From a virus: a stretch of 26,973 bases of DNA. The notes beneath the pieces were generated by a model. The model saw nothing but the letters and a program-made list of their open reading frames with translations. It was not told the DNA's origin and ran no database searches. Positions 5,306 to 14,250 of this stretch are shown here, piece by piece. The DNA is taken from positions 1 to 26,973 of the IMG/VR virus record IMGVR_UViG_3300018910_000021; one strand, 5' to 3'. A program made the position numbers and the translations under genes. The stretch's first letter is position 1. Each line of letters starts with the position of its first letter.

Positions 5306-8026
5306 TCAGTAGGCGAGGCGGGTGGTCGAGCCGAGGACGCTGTAGACGGGGTCGTCCAGGACCCAGACGGCGTCGGTGTCGGCCCGCGAGGTGTGGAAGT
5401 CGAGGTGGTGCTGGTTCAGCCCGATGCGCTCGGTGTAGCCCTCGATGGTGAGCGTTGCCGTCGAGGTGGGGGCCTGGGCGGGCAGGTCGGTGATGGTGAT
5501 CGCCGTGGACACATCGGCGTTGAGCAGCGCCCGGTAGGTGAAGAGGGGCAGGGAGTAGGCCTCGACCGGCACCTGCCGCATCTCCGGCGGCGGGTCCGCG
5601 TACCGGCTGACGAGCCAGTTGATGGCGTCCGCAGCCGAGTTGTCGTTGTCCTTGAACAGCGTCAGGTCGCGGGCCTTCACCCCGTAGGCGTCGATCGAGG
5701 CCTGGTTGTAGGCGCGCTGGGTGGCGCCGCCGACGCGGTTCCCCGTCACGTCGTTGACCATCTTCTGGTCGTCGTCCGCGTACCGGACGCCGTCCGTCTC
5801 CAGGTCGGCGTAGGCCAGGGTGATCGCGGCGGTGGGGTTGTACCGCAGGTCCCGGGACTGAAACAGCAGCGCGGCAGCGGAGCGGGAAGCGAGGAGCTTG
5901 CCGGACTCCGTGGTTTCGATCTCTCGCATGTGCTCCAGCGCGGAGCGGCCCAGCTCAGCCTGGGACGCCATCCCGTCGAACACCGCGCCCTGCGTGGTGA
6001 CGCTCAGGCCGGCGTAGGAGGCGAGCCGGAACAGCCGCTGGTTCGCGCCCTCGCCCACGTGTGCGGTCGTGCCGGTGATCCGGTGCGGCGTGAGGTCGGC
6101 GGTGGTCACCGACCGGACGTAGAGGGCGACGTGCGCGATGGTGCCGGACCACAGTCGCTGGCCGGCGTACCCGCCGACGGTCAGCATCCGCAGATCCGCG
6201 CCTGTGAACGAGGATGCGGTGTATGTGGTGCCGTCCACGGTCAGCTCGTGAGTGGCCTCGTTGTAGAGCACGTAGTGCAGCCGGCCATCGGCGAGGTTCG
6301 GGGTGGCGAAGACGGTGGTGGTCACGCCGTTGCCGAGCTGGTCCTTCTCAACGGCGAGCTTCCCGGTGCCAGCCTCAAGCAGGATGATCAGCTTCACGGA
6401 TGCGTCCGTCGAGGCGAGCGAGAGCAGCACTCGCCCGGACGTGCTCGTCGAGAACCACGCCTCGGCCCGGACTCGGAAGCGGGCGTTGGCGTCCTCGAAG
6501 GCGGGCCCGAGGTTGCCGGTGAGGTACTTGCCGACGTTCGACGAGGAGGGCGTGAACACGGGCGCCGGGAGGCCGTTCGGCCCGGACCCGGCGGCGAACT
6601 CCAGAGTGCCGCCGGTGCCTGCCGAGGTGACGGCGAGCGCGCCGACGCCCGCGGTACCGGACAGGTCGCCGGAGCTGGTGCTGCCGGACGCTTCGGTCAG
6701 CGGGAAGTAGACGGTGGGCCGGTCGAGCAGGACCTCATGAACGAGCATCGGCTTGAGCTGCTTGGCGAGTGCCGCCGAGGTCAGGACGTCCGTGCAGGTG
6801 ATGGTGACCTCGGACGACAGGCCGCGCCAGTCGACGGGCCACTGAGCCACCGTGCCGAAGTAGCGGGGGTGGATCTGTGCGCCGTCGAGCGGGGTGTACG
6901 CCGACGGCGTGGCCCCCTCCTCCACTTGGGCCGCGTCCACCCACACCTGCTGGCCTGCGGTGGGGGTCGTGACCGGCTGGATGCGCAGATCGTGCGATGC
7001 CGCGGTCGCGGTCCACGTCACCGTGATGCGCTGCCAGCCGTTCGTCACCGTGCTCGCCGCGCCGCTCACGATGCCCGCGATGCGCAGCTGCACCGCTGGG
7101 TGCCCGGCCGGGACCCACACGTAGGCGCTCGCGGTGTACGTCGTGCCGGAGACCAGGTTGCCGACGGTCGTGGCCACGAAGGTTCCGGCCGCCGCAGGCC
7201 AGGTCACCAGGAGGCTGGCGACACCGTCCTGGGCGCGGACCGTGGACCGGCTCAGGGTGGGCGACCCGGAGCTGACCCAGCCGGAGGTATCGGTCTCGAA
7301 GCTCGGGTTGGTCAGCAGGTTGAGCGGCAGCGGGCTGCTGCCCTCCCACACCTGCATGGCGTCGATCCATACCTGGTGACCGGCCGTCGGGGTGGTGAAG
7401 GAGCGGACGCCGATCACGTGCTGGGGGGCGGTCGCCGTGAACGTCACTGTGAGGCGCTGCCAGGTGTCGGTGAGCGTCGAGGCGGCGCTGTCGGCGACAC
7501 CTCCGACCCGCAGATGCACGTGGGTGCCGCCCGCCGGGACCCACACCCACGCGCTCGCGGTGTACGTGGTGCCGATACCGAGGCCGTACACCGTGGTCTG
7601 GGTGCTCTGTCCGTCCACCCCGACGCCGCCGAAGGTCAGCAGCAGCGACTGGCTGCCGACCTTCGCGCGCGCCGAGGACTGGGCGATCGTGGGAGTCGCG
7701 CTCTTCGCCCAGTCCGTCAGCCCGGTCTCGAACGACGGGGTGGTGACCAGGTTCCGGCCGGCGGACACGGCCCGGATCCGGATCGGCACGCCCTTTTTGA
7801 CGTTGGGGTAGTAGGCGCCCGTCGTCCGGCCGGGGGTGAACCGGCCGTCGCTGTTGTCGAGGACCAGGGTGGCCGTGCCGGGCTGTGTCTCGGACAGCTC
7901 ATCCTGCGCGCCCCGGGTGATCTCGATCCCCCGGGACAGGCGGACGTACTGGGTGATGTCCGTCCACACCGGGGACGCCGAGGCCAGCGTGTACCCGAAG
8001 GCGATCTCCACGATGGGACGCGTCAC
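5306..8026 (-). CDS. Large minor tail protein with two CBM-like repeats and a LamG/concanavalin-like domain
   Basis: The 906-residue protein starts at a GTG behind AAAGGAGGGG. Residues 1-90 look like a siphovirus tail-tip N-terminal domain (VEIAFGYTL, WTDITQYVRLSRG, TATLVLDNSDGRFTP). Two homologous carbohydrate-binding-like jelly rolls follow at about 91-232 and 236-372, each with PSFE, GTTYTASAxVWVPAG, WQRxTVTxTATA and TTPTAGxQVWxDAxQVxEG. About 430-650 is a LamG-like region (LDRPTVYFPLTEASG, WFSTSTSG, LHYVLYNEATHELTVDG, GTIAHVALYV). The rest is a conserved tail-tip C-terminal part. It is likely the central tail-tip protein and a candidate host-glycan binder. Confidence 0.85.
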   Translation of the reverse strand: MTRPIVEIAFGYTLASASPVWTDITQYVRLSRGIEITRGAQDELSETQPGTATLVLDNSDGRFTPGRTTGAYYPNVKKGVPIRIRAVSAGRNLVTTPSFETGLTDWAKSATPTIAQSSARAKVGSQSLLLTFGGVGVDGQSTQTTVYGLGIGTTYTASAWVWVPAGGTHVHLRVGGVADSAASTLTDTWQRLTVTFTATAPQHVIGVRSFTTPTAGHQVWIDAMQVWEGSSPLPLNLLTNPSFETDTSGWVSSGSPTLSRSTVRAQDGVASLLVTWPAAAGTFVATTVGNLVSGTTYTASAYVWVPAGHPAVQLRIAGIVSGAASTVTNGWQRITVTWTATAASHDLRIQPVTTPTAGQQVWVDAAQVEEGATPSAYTPLDGAQIHPRYFGTVAQWPVDWRGLSSEVTITCTDVLTSAALAKQLKPMLVHEVLLDRPTVYFPLTEASGSTSSGDLSGTAGVGALAVTSAGTGGTLEFAAGSGPNGLPAPVFTPSSSNVGKYLTGNLGPAFEDANARFRVRAEAWFSTSTSGRVLLSLASTDASVKLIILLEAGTGKLAVEKDQLGNGVTTTVFATPNLADGRLHYVLYNEATHELTVDGTTYTASSFTGADLRMLTVGGYAGQRLWSGTIAHVALYVRSVTTADLTPHRITGTTAHVGEGANQRLFRLASYAGLSVTTQGAVFDGMASQAELGRSALEHMREIETTESGKLLASRSAAALLFQSRDLRYNPTAAITLAYADLETDGVRYADDDQKMVNDVTGNRVGGATQRAYNQASIDAYGVKARDLTLFKDNDNSAADAINWLVSRYADPPPEMRQVPVEAYSLPLFTYRALLNADVSTAITITDLPAQAPTSTATLTIEGYTERIGLNQHHLDFHTSRADTDAVWVLDDPVYSVLGSTTRLAY

Positions 8027-8042
8027 CGGCCCCTCCTTTCTG

Positions 8043-11000
8043 TCAGGCGAGACCGAGGGCGGCCCCGCCGTTGATCCGCTTCAGGTCCAGCAGAGTGGTC
8101 CGGATCTCCCGGCCGATCGCAACACGGTCCGCCGTGGGCGCCACCTCGACGGTCACGTAGACGTTCATCCCGCCGCGGCCGGCGGTCACCGCCGCCCGGC
8201 CCAGTACCGGGCGGGTGGAGGCGACGCGCTGGCTGACGACGCCGAGGGCCTGGTCGACGGCGGGCAGCGCCTCGGTTAGCCCGCGGGCCAGGCCCCGGGT
8301 CGAGAAGGCGCCGATCTCCGCCATGACCCTGCTGGGGCTCTTGATGCCGAGTGCCTTCTTGATCGCCTTCTGCATACCCTTGGCGATCTGGACCATCAGG
8401 TTCTCGATGTCCTTCTGCTGGGCCTTCAGCCCGGTGAGGAAACCCGCGCCCGCTCGTTTGCCGGAGTCGTAGAGGATGTCGGCACCCTTGTTGCCGAGCT
8501 TCTTCGACTCGCTGTCGATCGCCGACTGGGTCTTGTTGATCGAGTTCAGCGTCACCCTGTCGGCCCCGGCGAGCGCGCTGGCGTAGGCGTAGCCCGCCTC
8601 GGGCCCCATGTTGAGGATCTGCCGCAGCAGCCCCTTGGCGAGGCCGCGCTTGGCGAGGATGTCGATGTACTTGGTGAACTGCTTGATCTGCGCGAGCTTG
8701 CTCGCCAGCCCGGCCTTGATACCGCCGGCGGTCACCTCCTCCGGCTGCATACCGAGCGCGGACAGGGACGACTGGTCGCGCGCGGTCCTGGTGACGTCGG
8801 CGGCGAAGGACTTCGCCTCCGCGATGCGCTTGGCGATCTTGTCGCGCTTGTCGGCGGCGTCGAGCAGCTTCTTCGTCTGCTTGTCCACCATCGCCAGCAG
8901 CGACGACTCCTTCTTGCCGGAGAACGCCGACTTGATGTCCTTGGCCAAGTCTTTGGCCACGGCCTTGATCTTGTCGCGGGACCCGGTCAGACCCTTGATG
9001 AACCCGGCGCCGACGTCCTTCGCCAGAGCCGCCGTCTTCTTGCTGGGCGAGGCGATCTGCAGCTCCTCGCGGATGCCCGCGGTGACGGCGGCTGCCATCG
9101 ACCGGGAGGCGTCGAAGACGGGCGCCCGAGACGAGCTCAACCCTGCGGCCAGCCCGGAGGCCACCGCGGCGCCGGCGCCGGGCAGACCAACGCCGTCGCC
9201 GAGCCGGTCCTGGTTGATGGCCTCGATGAGCCCTCGGTGCTTTGCGGTCGACTTGGCGTTGATGACGTACTCGCCGTCCGACGCCATGATTGGCACGCTG
9301 TCGGAGGTGCTGGTGCCGGGACCGTGGACCGGGCCACCCGCCGCCCGACCCACGATGTCGTTCCGCTTCTGCCTGCCAGCCGTGCCTTCCAGGCCGATGG
9401 TCTGGTGCACGGTGGTGATCGTGACCGACTTCCCCCGCAGGTTGTCGATCGCCCGCTGGATCGCGCGCGCCTGGGCCGAGGCCAGGTCCCTCGCCTTCAA
9501 GTCGATGGTCTTCGACTTCAGCGCGTCCCGAGCTTTCTGTACCGCGGCGATGTTCGACTTGGCCGTGCCGGTCTCGGCGATGACCTTGAACTGGCCGTCC
9601 TTCATCCGCTCGACCCGGAACCCCAGGTCGCGCAGCAGGGAGATGGCGTCGCTGGTCAGAGCCTTGACCTTGACGGACTTCGAGCCCGGTGTCTTGCGGA
9701 TGGCGGAGATGACGGAGTCCAGGCCGCGGACTGCGTCCTCGGTGCGCATCTCCAGGCGCATCTTCGGGCTGGGCATCTTCAACAGCTGGTCGGCCAGCCG
9801 CTTAGCCTCGGCACGGTTGCCGGTGATCGCGGCGATGTTGTCGACGAGGGTCTTGCGACCCTTGTCGTAGATCCCGGCCACCGTCTCCCAGGTCGCGCCA
9901 TTCTCGCGGGCCTTGGCCGCGGCGTCCTGGGTGGCCGACGCCATCTGGCTCAGGGCGTCGCGGTTGGCTCGCCCCTTCTCCGTGCCGACGTCGAGGGTGG
10001 CACCGTTCTCCCGGATCGACTTGGTGACGTTGTCGACCGCCTCCTCGAACTTCGTCTGCGCGTCGAACGCCGACCGGCTCGTGTCCGACAGGGCCTGGAT
10101 CGACTGGCGCAGGCCGTCCGCGCTGACCTTCTGGGCGGCCAGCTTCTCCTGCACGGACAGCGCCTGCCGGCCGAACAGCCCTTGGGCCTCGGCCGCCAGC
10201 TCGGCCTCGAACTTCGCGTCGGCCAGCGCCGACTTGTAGTCGCCCAGCTGGCTTGTGAACTTGCTGGTGTCCCGGCCGCCCCTGCCGTACTCGGCAGTCA
10301 GCCGCTTCAGCGCGGCTGCCGCCAGGTCGGCCTGGCCGCTGGAGACCAGCCCAGCGAGCGCCTTGTCGATGCTGTCGATGTGCTCCTTGGCGTCCTTGAC
10401 CGGGGTGGAGTCCCAGGAGCCGAGGCCGCCCAGGGTGACGATGAACTGCTGCACCCGGTCGGCAGTCGACGGGTCCGTCAAGCTGCGGACTTTGCCGTAC
10501 AGGCCGTCGAGGTCGGCGCCGAAGTGCTTGGCGGCCTCGCCCGTCACGGCGCCCGTGGCGCCCAACTGCTTGAGCGAGCCGGTCAGCTTGTCGACGTCGG
10601 GCGGTGCCTGCCGGCCGAGCTGAGCCAGCTCGGTCAGTCCCAGCACCAGCAGGCCGATGCCCGTGCCCGCCAGGGCGACCTTCGCTGTGCGGGACAGCGC
10701 GGCGATGGCGGCGCGGACCGCGGCGAGGCGTCCGGGCGCCGCAGCCGCGGCCGTGTTCATCGCGACCAGCGAGGCGCCGAACCCGGCGAGCGCGGTCCGG
10801 GCTGCGGCCATCCCGAGCGCCGCCGCCTTCGTCAACTTCAGGGCGATGGCCAGTTGGAGGAACAGGGCGATTGCCCCCGGGGGGACGGCGGCGACGATGC
10901 CCGCGAGCACCTTGATGACGCCCAGCAGGCTCACGCCCACGTCGCTGCCCGCTTCCAGGACGTTGACCAGCGCGGTCGCCACGCTGGACAGCGTGGCCGC

Positions 11001-11843
11001 CACGGTGGGCCCCTGGGCGCGCGCCCAGTCCATGAACCGGCGGGCGTTGCCGCCGACCTCGCCGGACTCGCTCAGCCGCAGCAGGTGCACGAGGCGGTCG
11101 TTGACGCGCTGCATCGTCGACTCGGCGAAGTTGGTGAACTTGCTGTTGACGCGGTCGAAGCCGGGTGTGGCTATCTCGCCGCCGAGGATGGTCATGAACC
11201 GGTCGGTCTCGCCCGATGCCGCCTTGACCAGGCCGGTCGTCTTGGGCAGCAACTCGTTGGTGAGGGCGACACCCTTGATGAGAGGTTCCATCGTGTCGCC
11301 GGCCAGACTGTCGGACCAGTCCTCGTAGTTCTCCTTCAGGTCCGCGACGGCCGCCGCCGCGCGCCGGGTCGGCGCGGGCATGTCCGCGATGGCCCGCTGC
11401 AAGTCCAGCTCGGCGGCTGCGGCTTCCTTCGAGGCGGCCCCGTTCTTGGCGACGGCGTCCGCGTGCTTCTTCTGCGCGTCGGAGGCCTCGCCGAGCTTGG
11501 AGATCTGCGGGCCGAGCGCGACGCCCATCGCGCCGAGCGCCACCGCGACCGCCCCGGCGCCGGCGGCGATCGGCGCCAGCGATGCGGCGGCGGGGATCGC
11601 AGCGGGCGCCAACATCATGGTGGCCTTGCGCAGGGCGTCAGCCGCCTGGGCGCCCGCAACCTGGTCGCGCTGGAGGTCCGCAAGGTGCCGCCCGGCGCTG
11701 GTACGGAAACGGGTCATCGCCGAGCTGGAATTGGTCATGGCGGCGCTGACTCGCCGGTGCATGCGCTCGGCCGAGTCGCCGGCCCGGTCCAAGACTCGGG
11801 AGAGCTGGTCTCGGCCGACCAGGGTGAAGTCGAGGCGGGCCAT
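8043..11843 (-). CDS. Tape measure protein
   Basis: The 1266-residue protein is the longest gene of the late operon and lies directly after the frameshifted G/GT chaperone genes, the universal place of the tape measure gene. Its ATG overlaps the stop of the frameshift product (TGATG). The sequence is long, alanine/lysine-rich and mostly helical, with hydrophobic clusters around residues 75-115 and 300-420 (for example IGLLVLGLTELAQL). Near the C-terminus it has the typical GIKSPSRVMAEIGAFSTRGLARGL segment, with a related IASPSKKTA element further in. At about 1.5 angstrom per residue this predicts a tail near 190 nm. It sets tail length and may be injected with DNA. Confidence 0.95.
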   Translation of the reverse strand: MARLDFTLVGRDQLSRVLDRAGDSAERMHRRVSAAMTNSSSAMTRFRTSAGRHLADLQRDQVAGAQAADALRKATMMLAPAAIPAAASLAPIAAGAGAVAVALGAMGVALGPQISKLGEASDAQKKHADAVAKNGAASKEAAAAELDLQRAIADMPAPTRRAAAAVADLKENYEDWSDSLAGDTMEPLIKGVALTNELLPKTTGLVKAASGETDRFMTILGGEIATPGFDRVNSKFTNFAESTMQRVNDRLVHLLRLSESGEVGGNARRFMDWARAQGPTVAATLSSVATALVNVLEAGSDVGVSLLGVIKVLAGIVAAVPPGAIALFLQLAIALKLTKAAALGMAAARTALAGFGASLVAMNTAAAAAPGRLAAVRAAIAALSRTAKVALAGTGIGLLVLGLTELAQLGRQAPPDVDKLTGSLKQLGATGAVTGEAAKHFGADLDGLYGKVRSLTDPSTADRVQQFIVTLGGLGSWDSTPVKDAKEHIDSIDKALAGLVSSGQADLAAAALKRLTAEYGRGGRDTSKFTSQLGDYKSALADAKFEAELAAEAQGLFGRQALSVQEKLAAQKVSADGLRQSIQALSDTSRSAFDAQTKFEEAVDNVTKSIRENGATLDVGTEKGRANRDALSQMASATQDAAAKARENGATWETVAGIYDKGRKTLVDNIAAITGNRAEAKRLADQLLKMPSPKMRLEMRTEDAVRGLDSVISAIRKTPGSKSVKVKALTSDAISLLRDLGFRVERMKDGQFKVIAETGTAKSNIAAVQKARDALKSKTIDLKARDLASAQARAIQRAIDNLRGKSVTITTVHQTIGLEGTAGRQKRNDIVGRAAGGPVHGPGTSTSDSVPIMASDGEYVINAKSTAKHRGLIEAINQDRLGDGVGLPGAGAAVASGLAAGLSSSRAPVFDASRSMAAAVTAGIREELQIASPSKKTAALAKDVGAGFIKGLTGSRDKIKAVAKDLAKDIKSAFSGKKESSLLAMVDKQTKKLLDAADKRDKIAKRIAEAKSFAADVTRTARDQSSLSALGMQPEEVTAGGIKAGLASKLAQIKQFTKYIDILAKRGLAKGLLRQILNMGPEAGYAYASALAGADRVTLNSINKTQSAIDSESKKLGNKGADILYDSGKRAGAGFLTGLKAQQKDIENLMVQIAKGMQKAIKKALGIKSPSRVMAEIGAFSTRGLARGLTEALPAVDQALGVVSQRVASTRPVLGRAAVTAGRGGMNVYVTVEVAPTADRVAIGREIRTTLLDLKRINGGAALGLA

Positions 11844-12471
11844 CAGTCACCGCCTTCCGCTGCGAGCTGCGCCTGGTGGGCGTCGATCCAGGCGATGAGG
11901 GAGTAGAAGTCGTCGACGGTCAGGTCATCGACGGCTGCAGGGGGGATGTGGAGGAGGTGGGCGAAGAGTCCGAGGTAGACGGTTCGGGCGTGCTCGACGT
12001 CGGGGTCGGGCTCGGCTCGGACGGCGATGTCTCCTCGAGGGACGGCTCCTCTTTTGGGACGTCCTGCGCCGTGAGTTCGGCGATCAGCTGGCGGCAGTGC
12101 TCCGGATCGTGGGCGGCGCTGGCCAGCTCGCTCAGCGCCTCGGCAACCCGCTCCCTGTCGATCTCCGGATCGCGGGCCACCGTGTCCATGACGTTCTCGA
12201 TGAGGTTGCGGATCTCGGTCTTGTCGTACCGGGTGACCATCTCGGTGACGCCGGGATCGAACTCGCTGAAGCGCAGGCTGAGGTTGCTGCGCTTCTTCAG
12301 CACCCAGACGATGCCGCGCATCGCGTCCAGGTCCTCATCGGGCAGACCGGCCTTGATGTCGGCCCAGCGCATGTCGATGGTGCGCTGCACGATGGACACC
12401 TCGGAGACGCGCAGTGTGGACGCGTCGTACTCCTCCGGCTCGCCGTCGGCGGGCGTGTAGACGATGATCAC
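11843..12471 (-). CDS. Tail assembly chaperone gpGT-like product made by -1 ribosomal frameshift
   Basis: The slippery heptamer C-CCA-AAA lies at 12058-12052 in the minus-strand reading, in frame with the G gene (codons GTC CCA AAA). A -1 slip moves translation into a frame that stays open for 69 more codons and stops at 11843-11845 by overlapping the tape measure ATG. The extension contains ARTVYLGLFAHLLHIPP and VDDLTVDDFYSLIAWIDAH, typical of the T domain in siphovirus chaperones. The product would be about 209 residues. G and GT normally coat the tape measure and recruit tail tube protein. This conserved arrangement in tailed phages makes the call strong although it rests on sequence only. 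Confidence 0.85.
11920..12471 (-). CDS. Tail assembly chaperone gpG-like (unshifted product)
   Basis: The 183-residue protein starts at a GTG behind AGGAGC. The first ~140 residues are a compact acidic helical domain (EEYDASTLRVSEVSIVQR, DLDAMRGIVWVLKKRSNLSLRF). After the slippery site the unshifted frame continues into a 40-residue low-complexity serine/proline/threonine/glutamate tail, which looks like a by-product of reading the T-domain DNA in the other frame. The gene lies between a gp10-like neck/tail gene and the tape measure gene. It acts in the cytoplasm during tail assembly. Confidence 0.88.
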   Translation of the reverse strand: MIIVYTPADGEPEEYDASTLRVSEVSIVQRTIDMRWADIKAGLPDEDLDAMRGIVWVLKKRSNLSLRFSEFDPGVTEMVTRYDKTEIRNLIENVMDTVARDPEIDRERVAEALSELASAAHDPEHCRQLIAELTAQDVPKEEPSLEETSPSEPSPTPTSSTPEPSTSDSSPTSSTSPLQPSMT

Positions 12472-12481
12472 GGGCTTGCTC

Positions 12482-12991
12482 CTATTCGAGGCGGCGGCGC
12501 ACGTCGTCGACGATGCGAGCGACCTCTCGCTCCATACGGGGGGTGTGTCGGCGGACGGTGGTGTCCCACCAGGGGGGCTGGGCCCACTGCGTGACCCACC
12601 GCCTGCGGTTGCCGAAGACGGGGTGCCGGATCCGCCCGTCGTTGATCGTCTTCGGCATGTTCACCAGGTCAGGCGGCAGAGCGCTGCGGTCGATCCACAC
12701 GCGGGCGCCGGCCGTGCCTCCGGTGTTGCGGACGCTGATCCGGATCGCCGAGGCGATCGTGGCCCGTAGCGGGCGGCTGGTGGGCGACGGTCCGCCCGGC
12801 CGGGTCGTGCGTCCGGGCGGGCGGATGTGCGTCGTCTGGATCGCCGACTGCAGGTCGTTGCGCAGGGGCTCGGCGGCCCGGCGGATGCGGCGCTGCATGG
12901 ACGCGCGCAGGTTCTCGTGCCCCGCGGCGCGCAGGCGGCGCTGCAGCTCCAGCAGCTGGCCGGTGCCGAGCAGCCGGATGTCCCGGGTCAC
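12482..12991 (-). CDS. HK97 gp10-like neck/tail completion protein
   Basis: The 169-residue, arginine-rich basic protein starts at a GTG shortly after the major tail gene. The C-terminal part has the gp10-family signature of a loop with HPVFGNR, WVTQWAQPPWW, and a final helix MEREVARIVDDVRRRLE. The N-terminus (LLGTGQLLELQRRLRAAG, RASMQRRIRRAAEPLRNDL) is also typical of this family. Such proteins sit at the head-tail joint or tail end and help attach the tail. Its position after rather than before the major tail gene is a variant order. No strong ribosome-binding site is seen, so it may be translated by readthrough coupling from the upstream gene. Confidence 0.7.
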   Translation of the reverse strand: MTRDIRLLGTGQLLELQRRLRAAGHENLRASMQRRIRRAAEPLRNDLQSAIQTTHIRPPGRTTRPGGPSPTSRPLRATIASAIRISVRNTGGTAGARVWIDRSALPPDLVNMPKTINDGRIRHPVFGNRRRWVTQWAQPPWWDTTVRRHTPRMEREVARIVDDVRRRLE

Positions 12992-12998
12992 GATCGAC

Positions 12999-13985
12999 TC
13001 ACAGAGTGACGTCGGTCGAGATGTACTCGATCTTCGGCTGGTTCGTCCCGTCGTACAAGCCCACGTAGTTGAACGTCGGCTTGACGACGCCGAAGCCGTC
13101 GACCACGGGCGGGCCCTCGTCCAGCTTCACCGCGGGCAGCGTGATCCGGAACGTCTCGAAGTGCGTCGCCTCGATGAGCGGGCCGACGAACTCCCACACG
13201 AGCGAGATCGCGCCGTCCGAGGTGTGCAGGTCGTCGAGGGTCGTGGTGACGTAGTCCGTCTCGAGCGACCCGGTGATCTTGACCTGGTCGTTCTCGATCG
13301 GCTCAGCCTTGAGCGCCGACTGCCCCGCGTAGAACCGCTCGACGTCCTGAGGGCGCTCCACCCTGCAGGTCATCTTGCGGATGCCGTCCAGCGCGGTCTC
13401 CGCGCCGAAACTGCCGGCCTTCACCGCCATCTGCCCGAAGTGGAACGGAGCCACGTTCGAGTAGCTGGCCGCCGCGAGGGTCTGGCCCTCGTCCACGGTC
13501 TTGCCGTCGATCTCGTACTGGGCAGTCAGCATCTCGCCGACACCGCACGAGAACTCGCCGCTGGTCACCTTGCAGCCCAGGAACGTCTTGTCCGTGACGA
13601 CGCCCGTGGTCAGCGGCACACCCTTCTGGATCGTCAGGCTCTTGCCCGCGACGCTGGACAGGGTATGGGTCTGCAGGTAGGCGGCGGTCGTGGCCTGCTG
13701 CACCGGCGTGACCGTCGTGCCCATCAGCGCCTGCAGCAGCAGCCCCATGGACTTGTTCGTCACCTCGAAGGAGACGCTGCCCTGAACCTCCTCGCGCGTC
13801 ACGACCCGGCGGGACGACAGCGCGAGCAGGCGGCCGGCCGCGATGCCCGCACTCTGGGCCGTGGTCTTCTTCAGCTGCAGGGACTCCTGCGTGAACTCGA
13901 TGAACCGGGTCGGCGCCGCGAAGGTGCCGTAGGTGCTCTCGGCGGCGAGCCCGAGCTGGGCGCCGAGTCCGGATCCGATCGCCAT
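12999..13985 (-). CDS. Major tail (tube) protein
   Basis: The 328-residue protein has the start MAIGSGLGAQLGLAAESTYGT followed by PTRFIEFTQESLQLKK, characteristic of the phage tail tube protein family in Streptomyces siphoviruses. It has a long beta-rich middle (GSVSFEVTNKSMGLLLQALMG, TIQKGVPL, GCKVTSGEF) and a C-terminal region with VKITGSLETDY and WEFVGPLIEATHFETFRITLP. It is the repeating unit of the tail tube through which DNA passes. The gene follows the neck proteins and precedes the gp10-like and chaperone genes. The ATG is preceded by GAGGG. Confidence 0.87.
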   Translation of the reverse strand: MAIGSGLGAQLGLAAESTYGTFAAPTRFIEFTQESLQLKKTTAQSAGIAAGRLLALSSRRVVTREEVQGSVSFEVTNKSMGLLLQALMGTTVTPVQQATTAAYLQTHTLSSVAGKSLTIQKGVPLTTGVVTDKTFLGCKVTSGEFSCGVGEMLTAQYEIDGKTVDEGQTLAAASYSNVAPFHFGQMAVKAGSFGAETALDGIRKMTCRVERPQDVERFYAGQSALKAEPIENDQVKITGSLETDYVTTTLDDLHTSDGAISLVWEFVGPLIEATHFETFRITLPAVKLDEGPPVVDGFGVVKPTFNYVGLYDGTNQPKIEYISTDVTL

Positions 13986-13988
13986 GGA

Positions 13989-14228
13989 TCAGCCCTCGTC
14001 CTTCTGCGGCCGTGCCGCGGTCGTCTTGGTGCGGGTCGGCGGGACGGGCGCCACCGTTTCCGCCGGCTGCTGCCTGGGCTCCTCGACGGCCTCCCACACG
14101 CCGGGCTGGCAGACGTAGCCGTCGTACCGGTCGTCGGGGACCTCGATGACCTCGTCCGGCTGGACAGACCGCCCGCCCAGCTCGGGCACGGTCACGGTCT
14201 CTGCACCCACGTAGCGCACACGCGCCAT
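13989..14228 (-). CDS. Small neck/tail-region protein, unknown
   Basis: The 79-residue protein starts at an ATG with a clear GAGGAG site. Residues 1-45 form a small compact part (VRYVGAETVTVPELGGRSVQPDEVIEVPDDRYDGYVCQPGVWE), reminiscent of short head-tail proteins with an SH3-like fold. The rest is a disordered proline/threonine/lysine tail. It lies between the tail terminator-like gene and the major tail gene. No name can be given safely. Confidence 0.7.
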   Translation of the reverse strand: MARVRYVGAETVTVPELGGRSVQPDEVIEVPDDRYDGYVCQPGVWEAVEEPRQQPAETVAPVPPTRTKTTAARPQKDEG

Positions 14229-14250
14229 GGCAACTCCTCGATTGAATGGA

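Noticed and set aside
5393-8074. Long plus-strand open frame opposite the large tail protein (and similarly 9237-11906 opposite the tape measure)
   Set aside because: High-GC DNA produces long antisense frames; composition is arginine/glycine/valine/glutamine junk without motifs or ribosome-binding sites, while the minus-strand genes have clear families.
12482-12594. Alternative late start for a plus-strand gene near 12.5 kb
   Set aside because: It is the shadow of the gp10-like gene; the minus frame carries the recognised motif set.
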